Positions 9,134-19,300 of a DNA stretch of 64,000 nucleotides are shown here, piece after piece (within the stretch, counting starts at the first letter, position 1; each line of letters begins with the position of its first letter). The notes beneath the pieces were generated by a model. It made no database searches, had not been told where the DNA came from, and saw only the letters and a list, made by a program, of their open reading frames with translations. Both the position numbers and the translations under genes were made by a program. The DNA comes from SHVO01 sp041905795 (lineage in GTDB: Bacteria; Pseudomonadota; Alphaproteobacteria; Rhodospirillales; Rhodospirillaceae). The stretch is taken from the NCBI GenBank assembly GCA_041905795.1, contig JAYRKL010000001.1, positions 1-64,000 of the forward strand. Direction: 5' to 3'.

Positions 9134-11070
9134 TGGCCCATGTTTCGGCACTGATCGAAAAAGACATCCTGGGCTATCTCGAAGCCCACCAGCGCAAGAG
9201 CCTGCTGCGCTTCATCACCTGCGGCAGCGTCGACGACGGCAAATCCACGCTGATCGGACGCCTGCTTTATGACTCCAAGATGATCTTCGAGGACCAGCTG
9301 GCGGCCCTCGAAAAGGATTCCAAGAAGGTCGGCACCCAGGGCGGAGACATCGACTTCGCCCTGCTGGTCGACGGCTTGGCCGCCGAACGCGAGCAAGGCA
9401 TCACCATCGACGTCGCCTACCGCTACTTCTCCACCGAGAAGCGCAAGTTCATCGTCGCCGATACCCCGGGTCACGAGCAATACACCCGCAACATGGTCAC
9501 GGGCGCTTCGACCGCCGATCTCGCGGTGATCCTGATCGACGCCCGCAAAGGCGTGCTGGTGCAGACCCGGCGCCACTCCTACCTGGTCTCGCTGATCGGC
9601 ATCCGCAAAGTGGTGCTGGCGATCAACAAGATGGACCTGGTCGGCTACAACCGCGGGATTTTTGAACAGATCGTCGCGGAATACCGCGAATTCGCCGCGC
9701 AGATCGGGCTCACGGACATTCTCGCCATCCCCATCTCGGGCCTGAAGGGCGACAACATCACCGCCGCCAGCGGCACCATGCCCTGGTATCAGGGGCCGTC
9801 ACTGGTCAATTACCTGGAGACCGTGGAGGTCGAAGATCGGGCCGCGGCCGCGCCGTTCCGCATGAGCGTCCAGTGGGTCAATCGTCCGGACCTGGACTTC
9901 CGCGGCTTCTCCGGCCTGATCGCCAGCGGCGCGGTGCGCCCCGGCGACCGCGTGAAAGTGCTGCCGTCCGGCAAGGAAGCCAAGGTCGCGCGCATCGTCA
10001 CGCAGGGCGGCGACCTGGCCGAAGCCGTGGCCGGCCAATCGATCACCCTCACCCTCGACACCGAGATCGACATCAGCCGCGGCGATCTCCTGGCCCATGC
10101 CGCCAGCCCGCCCGCGGTCGCCGATCAGTTCAACAGCACCGTCGTCTGGATGAGCGACGAGCCGTTACTGCCCGGGCGCCTCTATTGGATGAAAATCGGC
10201 GCCAAACTGGTGGCGGCCACGGTCACCGACATCAAGCACAAGACCAATGTAAATACGCTAGAGCAGCTGGCCGCCAAATCGCTGGCGCTGAACGAGATCG
10301 GCTCGGTCAACCTGTCCCTCGACCATCCGGTGCCGTTCGACCCCTACGCCGAGAACCGCGAAACCGGCGGCTTCATCCTGATCGACCGCCTGAGCAACGG
10401 CACGGTCGCCGCCGGCACGCTGCAATACGCTTTGCGCCGGGCCGAGAATATCCATTGGCAGGCCGTGGACGTGAACAAGCAGGCCCGCGCGAGCGCGAAC
10501 CGCCAGAAGGCCTGCGTGCTATGGTTCACCGGGCTTTCGGGTGCGGGTAAATCCACCATCGCCAACCTGGTGGAGAAGCAGCTGTTCGCCCAGGGGCGCC
10601 ATACCTATCTCCTCGACGGCGACAATGTCCGCCACGGCCTGAACCGCGATCTCGGCTTCACCGACGCCGACCGGGTGGAGAACATCCGCCGCGTGGCTGA
10701 AGTCGCCAAGCTGATGGTCGACGCCGGCCTGATCGTGCTGACGTCGTTCATCTCGCCGTTCCGCGCCGAACGCGCCCTGGCCCGCCAGCTGCTGGAGGAA
10801 GGCGAGTTCCTCGAGGTCCATATCAACACATCGCTCGCGGCAGCCGAGAGTCGCGATCCCAAGGGCCTTTACAAGAAAGCCCGGGCGGGCGAGATCAAGA
10901 ATTTCACCGGCATCAGTTCGCCTTATGAGCCGCCGGAGGCTCCGGAGATCGTCATCGACACCGCGCGCCTGACGCCGGAAGACGCCGCCGCCTTCATCCT
11001 CAAGACCCTCGAGGAACGCGGCCTGGTGCCGGGCATCCGCGCCGAAGCCGATACGACGCCGAGCGCTTAG
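9133..11070 (+). CDS. cysNC: Bifunctional sulfate adenylyltransferase subunit 1 / adenylylsulfate kinase
   Basis: 645 residues, a CysN-CysC fusion of the NodQ type. The N-terminal GTPase has G1 GSVDDGKST (about residues 33-41), DTPGHEQYTRNM and NKMD. The C-terminal kinase begins near residue 465 with a P-loop in LSGAGKSTIANLVEKQLF, followed by LLDGDNVRHGLNRDLGF and the family segment ESRDPKGLYKKARAGEIKNFTGI. The kinase half makes PAPS, whereas the CysH in this window looks APS-specific, so PAPS may serve sulfotransferases or the CysH may accept both. Transcribed with cysD. Confidence 0.97.
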   Translation: MAHVSALIEKDILGYLEAHQRKSLLRFITCGSVDDGKSTLIGRLLYDSKMIFEDQLAALEKDSKKVGTQGGDIDFALLVDGLAAEREQGITIDVAYRYFSTEKRKFIVADTPGHEQYTRNMVTGASTADLAVILIDARKGVLVQTRRHSYLVSLIGIRKVVLAINKMDLVGYNRGIFEQIVAEYREFAAQIGLTDILAIPISGLKGDNITAASGTMPWYQGPSLVNYLETVEVEDRAAAAPFRMSVQWVNRPDLDFRGFSGLIASGAVRPGDRVKVLPSGKEAKVARIVTQGGDLAEAVAGQSITLTLDTEIDISRGDLLAHAASPPAVADQFNSTVVWMSDEPLLPGRLYWMKIGAKLVAATVTDIKHKTNVNTLEQLAAKSLALNEIGSVNLSLDHPVPFDPYAENRETGGFILIDRLSNGTVAAGTLQYALRRAENIHWQAVDVNKQARASANRQKACVLWFTGLSGAGKSTIANLVEKQLFAQGRHTYLLDGDNVRHGLNRDLGFTDADRVENIRRVAEVAKLMVDAGLIVLTSFISPFRAERALARQLLEEGEFLEVHINTSLAAAESRDPKGLYKKARAGEIKNFTGISSPYEPPEAPEIVIDTARLTPEDAAAFILKTLEERGLVPGIRAEADTTPSA

Positions 11071-11103
11071 CAGGCCTTTTTGGCCCGACATGCTGCAGCG
11101 GTT

Positions 11104-11796
11104 TTAGTGACGCGCGGCGTACCAGATGGCGCCAGCGATTTCATACAGGGCATAGTAGCTGTCGTAGAGCGACGACAGCCGCGGCAGCAGGTCGAAAGAC
11201 TTTGGCGGCGCAAACACCGTGGGCGCCGCCGTCACCGTCAGTCCCGCGACCTCGAACATCCGCACGGACCGCGCCATATGCGAGGCGTGGGTCACAAGAA
11301 TGATCCGCCGCACGCCATCCTGCTGGAGGATCGGCGCACTGAAGATCGCATTTTCGTAGGTGTCGCGGGATCTGTCTTCGATCCAGCGCACCGGCACGCC
11401 GAAATCCCGTTCCAACGCGGTCTTCATCATGACGGCCAGCGGTACCGCGGCGTCCTGCGGCTGCCCTCCCGAGACCAGGACCGGGAGATCGAGCGCACGC
11501 GCGAGATGGGCGCCGTAACGCAGGCGCTGCAAGGTCAGGGCGTCTACCGCGCCGTCCGGCCCGTATTCCGGTGCGTACCGCTCGAACCCGCCCGACAGCA
11601 CCACGATCGCCTGCGCTTCCGCCGCCCGCAAAGCGCTTTCGCGCGCCGGCGGCGCCTCGATGCAGCGCATGAGAAAATTGGACACCGCCGGCACGGACAG
11701 CAGGTAGAACGCCGCCAGGCCCCATGACAGCAGGATCAAGCCGGAGCGATGACGGCCCCGCAGCAAACATACGAAGCCCGCACCCAACAGCACCAT
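11104..11796 (-). CDS. YdcF/DUF218-like membrane protein
   Basis: 230 residues from ATG 11796. Family signs are AIVVLSGG near residue 63, RLRYGAHLARALDLPVLVSGG, DTYENAIFSAPIL and ILVTHASHMARSV, matching the DUF218 fold of YdcF/ElyC/SanA. In E. coli ElyC affects envelope biogenesis; the reaction is not established. The in-frame codons upstream of 11796, back to a TAA at 11890-11892, encode LQLVYDFCKWLILPPGSL, which looks like the family's missing first membrane helix, but contain no ATG, GTG or TTG. The real start may therefore be CTG at 11850 (preceded by GGGAA) or ATT at 11874. Confidence 0.8.
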   Translation of the reverse strand: MVLLGAGFVCLLRGRHRSGLILLSWGLAAFYLLSVPAVSNFLMRCIEAPPARESALRAAEAQAIVVLSGGFERYAPEYGPDGAVDALTLQRLRYGAHLARALDLPVLVSGGQPQDAAVPLAVMMKTALERDFGVPVRWIEDRSRDTYENAIFSAPILQQDGVRRIILVTHASHMARSVRMFEVAGLTVTAAPTVFAPPKSFDLLPRLSSLYDSYYALYEIAGAIWYAARH

Positions 11797-11969
11797 CAGG
11801 CTGCCGGGCGGCAGGATCAGCCATTTGCAGAAGTCGTAGACGAGTTGCAGGCGCGGTTCCCGGGCAACGAAAATGCGATGCTGGAAGTATTAGCCGATTT
11901 TGGCGCGGTTCGTCAGGGTGCGGGCCGATATCCGAGAGGCTGGCCTGTTCGTATTTGCGCGTCATCCTC

Positions 11970-11975
11970 TATAAT
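11970..11975 (+). promoter_or_regulatory. Probable -10 element of the ggt-like gene
   Basis: TATAAT, a perfect consensus hexamer, 27 bp before the GTG start at 12003 in the gap between divergent genes. No good -35 hexamer is visible at 16-18 bp, so the call rests on the -10 and position only. Confidence 0.35.
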
Positions 11976-12002
11976 CCGGCTCCATTTCAGGGGGGCTCCG
12001 CT

Positions 12003-13580
12003 GTGCGCAATTTCCACTTTCCCGGCCGCTCGACCGTGCATGCCGTCCACGGCATGGCGGCATGTGAACACCCCCTCGCTGCTCTGGCCGCCGTCGACAT
12101 GATGCGCCGGGGCGGGACCGCCGCCGACGGCGCCATTGCCGCCGCCGCGGTGCTGGCGGTGGTGGAACCCATGGCCACCGGCATCGGCGGCGACGCCTTC
12201 TGCCTAGTCGCCCCCAAAGGGTCGTCCGCGGTCGAGGGCTACAATGGTTCGGGACGGGCCCCGAGGGCTCTGTCGCTGGCCCACTTCGCCGGCCAGACCC
12301 TCACCCGCATCCCGATGGACTCGCCGCATGCAGTGACAGTGCCCGGCGCGGTGGATTGCTGGGCCGCCCTGCTCGCCCGTCACGGACGGCTCGATATGGC
12401 CACGGTGCTCGCGCCCGCCATCGCCTATGCCCGCGACGGCTTCGCGGTCACGCCGCGGATTGCCTATGAATGGGATGTGATCGGGCGCCCCAAGCTGGCG
12501 CGCAACGCCCATGCCGCGCGGCATTGGTTGAGCGATGGCGCGCCGCGCGCGGGCACGACATTCCGCCATCCCGCCCTCGCCGCCACCTTGGCGGAGATCG
12601 CCCGTCATGGCCGGGACGGCTTCTACAAAGGCTGGGTGGCCGAGGACATGGTCGCATCCTTGCGGGCCCTCGGCGCCACCCACACCCTCGAGGACTTCGC
12701 CGCCCATACCGGCAACTGGGTCGATCCGGTGCGCAGCACCTATCGCGGTGTCGAGGTGTGCGAGATCCCGCCCAACGGCCAGGGCGTGACGACGCTTCTG
12801 ATACTGAACATCCTGGAGAATTTCGCGCTCAAGGACTTTGGCCCGGTCAGCGCCGAGCGCCTGCACCTGGAAGCCGAGGCCGCACGCCTGGCCTTCATCG
12901 AACGCGGCCGCTGGATCGCCGACCCGGATCACTCGAATGAGTCCGTGGCGCATTTCACCGACAAGGGTTTCGCGAAATCGCTCGCCGCGCAGATCGACCC
13001 GGGCCGCGCCGCCGACGCCGTGCCGCCCATGCGCGCCGGCGACACCACCTACCTCGCCGTCGCCGACGCCGACGGCACCATGGTGTCGTTCATCAACTCG
13101 ATCTATCACGGCTGGGGTTCGGGCCTGGCGTCCGACAAGAGTGGGGTTTTGTTCCACGACCGCGGCCATGGCTTCATGCTCGATGAACGCCACCCCAACG
13201 CCCTCAAGGGCGGCAAACGCCCGTTCCACACCATCATCCCGTCCATGGCGCTGAAAGACGGCAAGCCCTGGCTCGCCTTCGGCGTCATGGGCGGCGATTT
13301 CCAGCCGGTGGGCCAGACCCACGTGCTCACCAACCTGGTGGATTACGGCATGGACCCGCAGGAAGCCGTCGATTGCCCGCGCGCCTTCCTGTTCGAAGGC
13401 GTGCTCAGCGTCGAGCAGGGCGTGCCGGAAGACGCGCGCGCGCGCCTCACGGCCATGGGCCATAAGGTGAAACAGGCGCCCGAGCCGCTGGGCGGAAGCC
13501 AGATGGTGATGCGGGATGCGGCGGGGACCTGGACCGCCGGTTCAGATCCCCGCAAAGACGGATGCGCGCTCGGCTATTGA
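12003..13580 (+). CDS. Gamma-glutamyltransferase family protein
   Basis: 525 residues. Ntn-hydrolase family that autocleaves into two chains and moves or hydrolyses gamma-glutamyl groups. The predicted processing site and nucleophile is the Thr of GDTTYLAVADADGTMVSFINS at about residue 342; later motifs GWGSGLASDKSG and AFGVMGGDFQPVGQ are typical of the small chain. GGxxxDGAIAAAAVLAVVEP and TGIGGDAF mark the large chain. No signal peptide is seen, unlike E. coli Ggt, which suggests the cytosolic YwrD-like branch. The start is GTG 12003 behind a GGGGGG ribosome-binding site; longer frames upstream overlap the divergent ydcF-like gene. Confidence 0.9.
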   Translation: MRNFHFPGRSTVHAVHGMAACEHPLAALAAVDMMRRGGTAADGAIAAAAVLAVVEPMATGIGGDAFCLVAPKGSSAVEGYNGSGRAPRALSLAHFAGQTLTRIPMDSPHAVTVPGAVDCWAALLARHGRLDMATVLAPAIAYARDGFAVTPRIAYEWDVIGRPKLARNAHAARHWLSDGAPRAGTTFRHPALAATLAEIARHGRDGFYKGWVAEDMVASLRALGATHTLEDFAAHTGNWVDPVRSTYRGVEVCEIPPNGQGVTTLLILNILENFALKDFGPVSAERLHLEAEAARLAFIERGRWIADPDHSNESVAHFTDKGFAKSLAAQIDPGRAADAVPPMRAGDTTYLAVADADGTMVSFINSIYHGWGSGLASDKSGVLFHDRGHGFMLDERHPNALKGGKRPFHTIIPSMALKDGKPWLAFGVMGGDFQPVGQTHVLTNLVDYGMDPQEAVDCPRAFLFEGVLSVEQGVPEDARARLTAMGHKVKQAPEPLGGSQMVMRDAAGTWTAGSDPRKDGCALGY

Positions 13581-13592
13581 GCGTCGCGGAAA

Positions 13593-13874
13593 CTACCGGC
13601 GCTTGGGAGGGCCCTTGAAGCGCGAGGCGCCCGAGGGCGGCGGCGCCGAGCTTTCGTCCTTGTGGCGGAACACAAGGCGGCCCTTGCCGAGATCGTAGGG
13701 CGAGATTTCCACGGTCACGCGGTCGCCCACCAGGGTGCGGATGCGGTTCTTCTTCATGCGCCCGGCGGTGTAGGCGATGATCTCGTGGTCATTGGTGAGT
13801 TTCACCCGGTAGCGCGCTTCCGGGAGCACGTCGGTGACGACGCCTTCGAATTCCAGCAGTTCTTCTTTAGCCAT
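13593..13874 (-). CDS. infA: Translation initiation factor IF-1, C-terminally extended
   Basis: 93 residues; standard IF-1 has about 72. The S1-like OB fold is intact: EGVVTDVLPEARYRVKL, IIAYTAGRMKKNRIR and GDRVTVEISPYDLGKGRLVFR. The last 20 residues form a Pro/Ser/Lys/Arg-rich tail absent from E. coli IF-1. IF-1 binds the 30S A site during initiation. It is isolated from other translation genes and convergent with the ggt-like gene (12-bp gap), so it may be a second copy of infA; that needs the rest of the genome to tell. Confidence 0.9.
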   Translation of the reverse strand: MAKEELLEFEGVVTDVLPEARYRVKLTNDHEIIAYTAGRMKKNRIRTLVGDRVTVEISPYDLGKGRLVFRHKDESSAPPPSGASRFKGPPKRR

Positions 13875-13892
13875 AGGCCCTCTTTCAGGTTG

Positions 13893-15470
13893 TCAGTTCG
13901 TGGAGACGCGCTCGAGGCCGCCGGCATTGACATGTTCCCACATGCGCATGCCGCCGTCCGGGGTCGCGGTGAATTTGAATTTATTTGAGTCGCGGAAACC
14001 CGCCTGCAAGGGCAGCGGACCGTCGAGCGTGAACTCGTCGGGGCCGGACGGACGGTAGGGCCCGACGCCGGCGATCACCAGGCCGCCGTCGCCGCTGTCG
14101 GCCACGGTCATGGGCTGGCCGCCGGGCGCGTCCTTGGGGTTGGCGGGGATGCTGCGATAGGTCCCGAGGTACTTGGCCATATCGACTTTCATGTCGCGCT
14201 TGATCGGCAGCTTGCCGAGGAAATGCTCCAGCACCAGGGCGCGCACGCCGGAATGCGACATGGCGGGTTCCACCGGACCGGGCTCGGCCGCCAGCGTGCC
14301 AGGGGTGGCGTCTGCGGGCGGAGGCCCGCCACCCCCAAAAGTGACGAAGATGCCGACCTTGCGGTTCATCAGGAAGAATTCCATCGAACGGAAGGCCAGC
14401 GAGCCGTAGTGCTCCATGACCTTCTCGCCGTTGTAGTCGTAGATGAAGAACTGCATGCCGAAGCCGCTTTCCTCCGGCACGTTGCCGGTCTTGCGGGTGT
14501 GCATGAGGTCGAAGCCCTTGGCGGAGAGGATCTTCGCGCCGGGGCCGTCGGCACCCAGGGTGTGGGCGATCAGCCACTTGCTCATGTCGACGGCGGTAGA
14601 GTTGGTGTCGCCGGCATAGGAGAACGCGGGCGTGATCACCGGATAGGGCAGCGCCGTCGGCGAAGCATCGGGCGTAAAGGCGTACTGGGTGACGACGTCG
14701 GGCCCCGGATGGGGGGCGTTGGTGATCTCGGTATGGGTCATGCCGAGCGGCGTGTAGACATGCTCCTTCATATAGTCCTGGAGCGTCTGGCCGGTGATGT
14801 CCTCGATCATGAAACCCAAGGCCGAGGTACAGGGGTTGCAGTAGTGGGATAACGTGCCCGGCTCGCGCACCACGTCCGACATGCGCGCGGCGATATAGTC
14901 GCCCGGCAGCGGATGGATGGGGCGGTCAGGCCCGTCTTCGCCGGCCACGGTCACGCCCACCATGGCGAGCCCGCCGCGATGGGTGAGCAGGTTCCAGATG
15001 GTGACCTCTTTGCCGCCGAAATCCTGACCGGGGGCGTTCTTGAGCTGGAAGCGTTTCAGGTACTTGTTCACGGGATCGTCGAGGGAGGCGATCTTGCCCG
15101 CCTCCAGCAGCTGGGCGACCGCGGTGCCGACGAAGGTCTTGGTCAGCGACGCGATCCGGAACTGGGTGGTTTCGGTGTTGACCGGGGTCTTGCCGTTCCA
15201 GTCGGCGTAACCATAGCCCTTGGTGAACACCAGCCTGTCGCCCTCGGTGACCGAAATGGCGAGAGCGGAAACCCGGTGTTCGGCCAGGATCTTGCCAAAA
15301 ACCTCGTCCGACCACTTTTCGACATCGGCGGCGTTGAGCGCCGCCGCGGCCGGAGCCGCTTGCTGCCTTTTGTCGCACCCGGCGAGGCCCGCGCACAGCA
15401 CAGCGCCCGCGAACCCGACGGCCAACAGTCTTCCCGCGATCCTGGCCGCGGCCGGCATCGTGACGCGCAT
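13893..15470 (-). CDS. Serine hydrolase lipoprotein, beta-lactamase class C / penicillin-binding fold
   Basis: 525 residues. A lipoprotein signal peptide ends in LAGC (Cys32). The beta-lactamase fold has the SxxK nucleophile motif SLTK at residues 108-111, YCN at 210-212 and an HYG triad in place of KTG, the pattern of class C-like esterases and D-peptidases. A C-terminal extension after about residue 420 probably forms a small beta domain. The start at ATG 15470 is preceded by GGGAGAGGGG; an in-frame ATG 33 bp upstream lacks this. Likely acts in the periplasm on peptidoglycan fragments, esters or peptides; the substrate is unknown. Confidence 0.88.
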   Translation of the reverse strand: MRVTMPAAARIAGRLLAVGFAGAVLCAGLAGCDKRQQAAPAAAALNAADVEKWSDEVFGKILAEHRVSALAISVTEGDRLVFTKGYGYADWNGKTPVNTETTQFRIASLTKTFVGTAVAQLLEAGKIASLDDPVNKYLKRFQLKNAPGQDFGGKEVTIWNLLTHRGGLAMVGVTVAGEDGPDRPIHPLPGDYIAARMSDVVREPGTLSHYCNPCTSALGFMIEDITGQTLQDYMKEHVYTPLGMTHTEITNAPHPGPDVVTQYAFTPDASPTALPYPVITPAFSYAGDTNSTAVDMSKWLIAHTLGADGPGAKILSAKGFDLMHTRKTGNVPEESGFGMQFFIYDYNGEKVMEHYGSLAFRSMEFFLMNRKVGIFVTFGGGGPPPADATPGTLAAEPGPVEPAMSHSGVRALVLEHFLGKLPIKRDMKVDMAKYLGTYRSIPANPKDAPGGQPMTVADSGDGGLVIAGVGPYRPSGPDEFTLDGPLPLQAGFRDSNKFKFTATPDGGMRMWEHVNAGGLERVSTN

Positions 15471-15720
15471 GGGGATACCCCTCTCCCAACGAAGCGACGG
15501 CATATTAAGGGAAAGCCCGCCTCACAGCGAGCGGCATATGCGGCCGTGTCATGCCCGTAAAATCCCGGAAAATCTAGGTTTTTTGGAAAATCCCCTGCCC
15601 CGGCCCCCGGACGGACGGCCGGTCCCGGATCGAAAGCCGCCATCGCCGGCCGGCGGCGCCATCATCGGCGGCGGCGCGGGTCATGGTAGGGTGCGGAGTG
15701 GACATTTAGGGAGGCTCGCA

Positions 15721-16107
15721 ATGACCCTTCGCATCGTTCGCCTTGGAGACCCACGTCACGCCAGGGAAGGCACGCGCGTCGGAACCGTGCGCCGGCCGCC
15801 GCGCGGCGTGCGCAAACAGGATTACGCCCGCGCCAACTGGTACGACGTCTGGTTCCCGGAGCTGGCGCCCAGCCTGCCCTTGATGAAGAAGGCCTTGGCC
15901 GCCGAGACCGTCCGGGAGTGGGACGCCTTCGTGCGCGGCTTTAAACGCGAGATGGCCGCGCCGGCCGCGCGCCGCGGCCTCGACCTGCTGGCGGCCCTGT
16001 CCCACAGCGGAGATTTTTCCGTGGGCTGTTACTGCGAAGACGAATCCCGCTGCCATCGCAGCATCTTGAGGGAACTGCTCGCCGCGCGCGGCGCCAGATT
16101 TGCCTGA
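15721..16107 (+). CDS. DUF488 family protein
   Basis: 128 residues, soluble. DUF488 hallmarks are the N-terminal RIVRLGDPR, the segment RPPRGVRKQDYARANWYDVWFPELAPS, and the C-terminal FSVGCYCEDESRCHRSIL, in which the Cys and His residues are conserved in the family. Function unknown. ATG 15721 follows AGGGAGG at good spacing. Transcribed alone between a minus-strand hydrolase gene and the efflux operon. Confidence 0.88.
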   Translation: MTLRIVRLGDPRHAREGTRVGTVRRPPRGVRKQDYARANWYDVWFPELAPSLPLMKKALAAETVREWDAFVRGFKREMAAPAARRGLDLLAALSHSGDFSVGCYCEDESRCHRSILRELLAARGARFA

Positions 16108-16272
16108 TTTTGGGCGCACAAGGCCGTCCCGAAGCTTTCGCATCATGCGCCTGACGCGGTCCTGAATTGCGCAGGCGCGCCTGGGCGAACCCTGTTTCCG
16201 ACAGTTACTTTCAAAAGATTGCTCGCCGTTGATCCATCGGGGAAATACACCGGTCTTCACTATTGATTGGCC

Positions 16273-16317
16273 GCATCGTTTTTGCCGAAAACCGGTATCC
16301 ACTTTTCCGCACGATGC
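16273..16317. repeat. Dispersed palindromic repeat, copy 2
   Basis: Imperfect palindrome bounded by GCATCGT (16273-16279) and ACGATGC (16311-16317), with a core that reads GTGGATACCGGTTTTC on the minus strand. The same 16-bp core occurs at 52566-52611. It lies 13 bp before the RND pump ATG and could affect its expression as a hairpin. Confidence 0.75.
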
Positions 16318-16330
16318 CCTAGGAACAGTC

Positions 16331-19300
16331 ATGACAGCACTTGTCCGGATTGCGCTCGCGCGCCCTTACACCTTCGTCGTCATGGCGGCGATGATCCTGA
16401 TCGGCGGCATCATCGCCGCCAAGCGCACGCCGGTGGACATCTTCCCCAACATCGGCATTCCGGTGATCGCGGTCGCCTTCCAGTACGCCGGCATGTCGCC
16501 CGAGGACATGTCGGGGCGCATCGTCACGCCGTTCGAACGCGGCCTCACCACCCTCGTCAACGACATCGAGCATATCGAGGCCACCTCCCTGCCCGGCATC
16601 GGCATGGTGAAGGTGTTCTTCCAGCCCGGCACCGACATCAGCCTGGCCAACGCCCAGGTGGTGGCTTTCGCCCAGACCGGCCTCAAACAGGCGCCCACCG
16701 GCACCACGCCGCCCCTGGTGATCAACTACAGCGCCTCGACCGTTCCCATCCTCCAGCTCGCGGTCTCGGGCCAGGGCCTGACCGAGCAGCAGCTCTATGA
16801 CTACAGCCAGACCTACATCCGCACCGGCCTGATCCCGATCCAGGGCTTCGCCTCGCCCTATCCCTACGGCGGCCGCACCCGCCAGATCCAGATCGACCTG
16901 AATCCCGAAGCCATGCACGCCAAGGGGCTGTCCGCCCAGGACGTCACCGCCGCCATCGCCGCGCAGATGCAAGTGACGCCCTCGGGCTTCGTCAAGATCG
17001 GCACGCTGCAGTACAACGTCAAACTCAACAACGCGCCCGGCGCGGTGGAAGAACTCAACAATATCCCGATCCACACCGCCGCCGGCACCACGGTGCTGTT
17101 GCGCGACGTGGCCCACGCCCGCGACGGCGCCGCGCCTCAACAGAACGTCGCCCACGTCGATGGCCAGCGTTCGGTGATCATGACCGTGCTCAAGGCCGGC
17201 GCCACCTCCACCATCGCCGTCGTCGACGGCGTCAAGGCGGTCCTGCCCGAGCTGACGAAGGGCCTGCCCAAGTCGCTGACCATCACGCCGCTCAATGACC
17301 AGTCGATCTTCGTCAAGGCGGCGGTCACCGGCGTGGTGTTCGAAGGCATCCTGGCGGCGGTGCTGACCAGCCTGATGATCCTGATGTTCCTGGGCTCCTG
17401 GCGCTCGACGGTGATCATCATCACCTCGATCCCGCTGGCGGTGCTGGCGTCGGTCGCGACGCTCGCGGCCTTCGGCCAGACCCTCAACGTCATGACCCTG
17501 GGCGGCCTCGCGCTCGCCATCGGCATCCTGGTGGACGACGCCACCGTCACCATCGAGAACATCAACTGGCACCTGGAACAGGGCAAGGACGTGCGCACCG
17601 CCATCCTCGATGGCGCCCAGCAGATCGTGGTGCCGGCGTTCGTCTCGCTGCTCTGCATCTGCATCGTCTTCGTGCCGATGTTCTACCTGCCGGGGGTCGC
17701 GGGCTTCCTGTTCGTGCCGATGGCGCTGTCGGTGGTGTTCGCCATGGTCGCGTCCTTCATCCTGTCGCGCACCCTGGTGCCGACGATGGCCTATTTCCTG
17801 CTGAAGCCGCACGACCCGCACGCCCGGGCCGCCCCCAGCCACGCCCTCGGCCGCTTCCAGCGCCGGTTCGAGGAACGCTTCACCGCCATCCGCGCCGTCT
17901 ACGCCGGGTTGCTCGCGCACGCCCTGGGCAACCGCAAAGGTTTCATCGCCGGATTCCTCGCGTTCGTGGCGGCGAGCCTGATCCTGGTGCCGTTCCTGGG
18001 CCGCAACTTCTTCCCGTCGGTGGACTCGGGCTCCATCGTCATGCATGTGCGCGGCCCCACCGGCACGCGCATCGAAGAGTCCGCGGCGCTGCTCGACCTG
18101 GTGCAGCGGCGCATCCGCGAGATCATCCCGCAGGACGAACTGCTGTCGATCGTCGACACCATCGGCATCTCGCCCTCGGGCGTGAACAACAGCTACAACG
18201 CCACCGGCACCATCGGCCCCCAGGACGGCGACATGTTCATCGCCCTCAAGGCCGGCCACCGCCCGACCGACGATCACATCCGCACGCTGCGCGAGACCTT
18301 GCCGCGGGATTTTCCGGCGGCCACGTTCTCATTCCTGCCGGCGGACATCGTCAGCCAGATCCTCAACTTCGGGGCGCCGACGCCGATCGATATCCAGGTC
18401 ACCGGCAACAACGCCACTGCCAACCAGGACTACGCCGCCAGGATCCTCAAGGAGATCCGCGGCATCACCGGCATCGCCGACGCCCGCATCCAGCAGCCGG
18501 CGAATTACCCCGAACTGCGCTTCGCCGTCGACCGCACGCGCATCAGCGAGTTGGGCCTGCAGGAAGGCGACGTCACCGCCAGCGTCGCCGGCGCGCTCGC
18601 CGGAACCGGCCAGGCGGCGCCGTCCTACTGGCTGAACCCGGTCAACGGCGTGACCTACCTGATCTCGTCGCAGACGCCGGAATACCTGGTCGACAGCCTC
18701 ACCAAACTGGAAGGCCTGCCGGTCACCAGCCGCACCAATAACCGCGATCCGCAGGTGCTGGGCGGGCTCGGCACGCTCACCCGCGCCGCCACCGCGCCGA
18801 TCGTGTCCCAGTACAACATCCGCCCCATGGTCAACGTCTACGCCGCCATCTCGGGCCGCGACTTGGGCGCGGTGTCCGGCGACGTGCTGGCCGCCCTCAA
18901 GAAGCTCGAGCCCGGCAAGCCCGAGACCGTGACGGTGACCCTGCGCGGCCAATACCAGACCATGAACACCGCCTTCTCCGGCATGGGCTGGGGCCTTCTC
19001 GGCGCGGTGGTGCTGATCTACCTGCTGATCGTGGTCAACTTCCAGTCCTGGACCGATCCCTTCGTCATTGTCTCGGCCCTGCCCGCGGCGCTCGCCGGCA
19101 TCGCCTGGATCCTGTTCGCCACCGGAACGCCGCTGTCGGTGCCGGCGCTGACCGGCGCCATCATGTGCATGGGCGTCGCCACCGCCAACTCGATCCTGGT
19201 CATCAGCTTCGCGCGCGAGAAGCTCGCTGAATTGGGCGACGCGAGCCGCGCGGCCTATGAGGCCGGCGTCACCCGCTTCCGTCCCGTGGTCATGACCGCG

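Noticed and set aside
16319..18277. A 652-codon open frame antisense to the RND pump
   Set aside because: Same codon-bias effect; the translation is Arg/His/Glu low complexity and conflicts with a certain gene.
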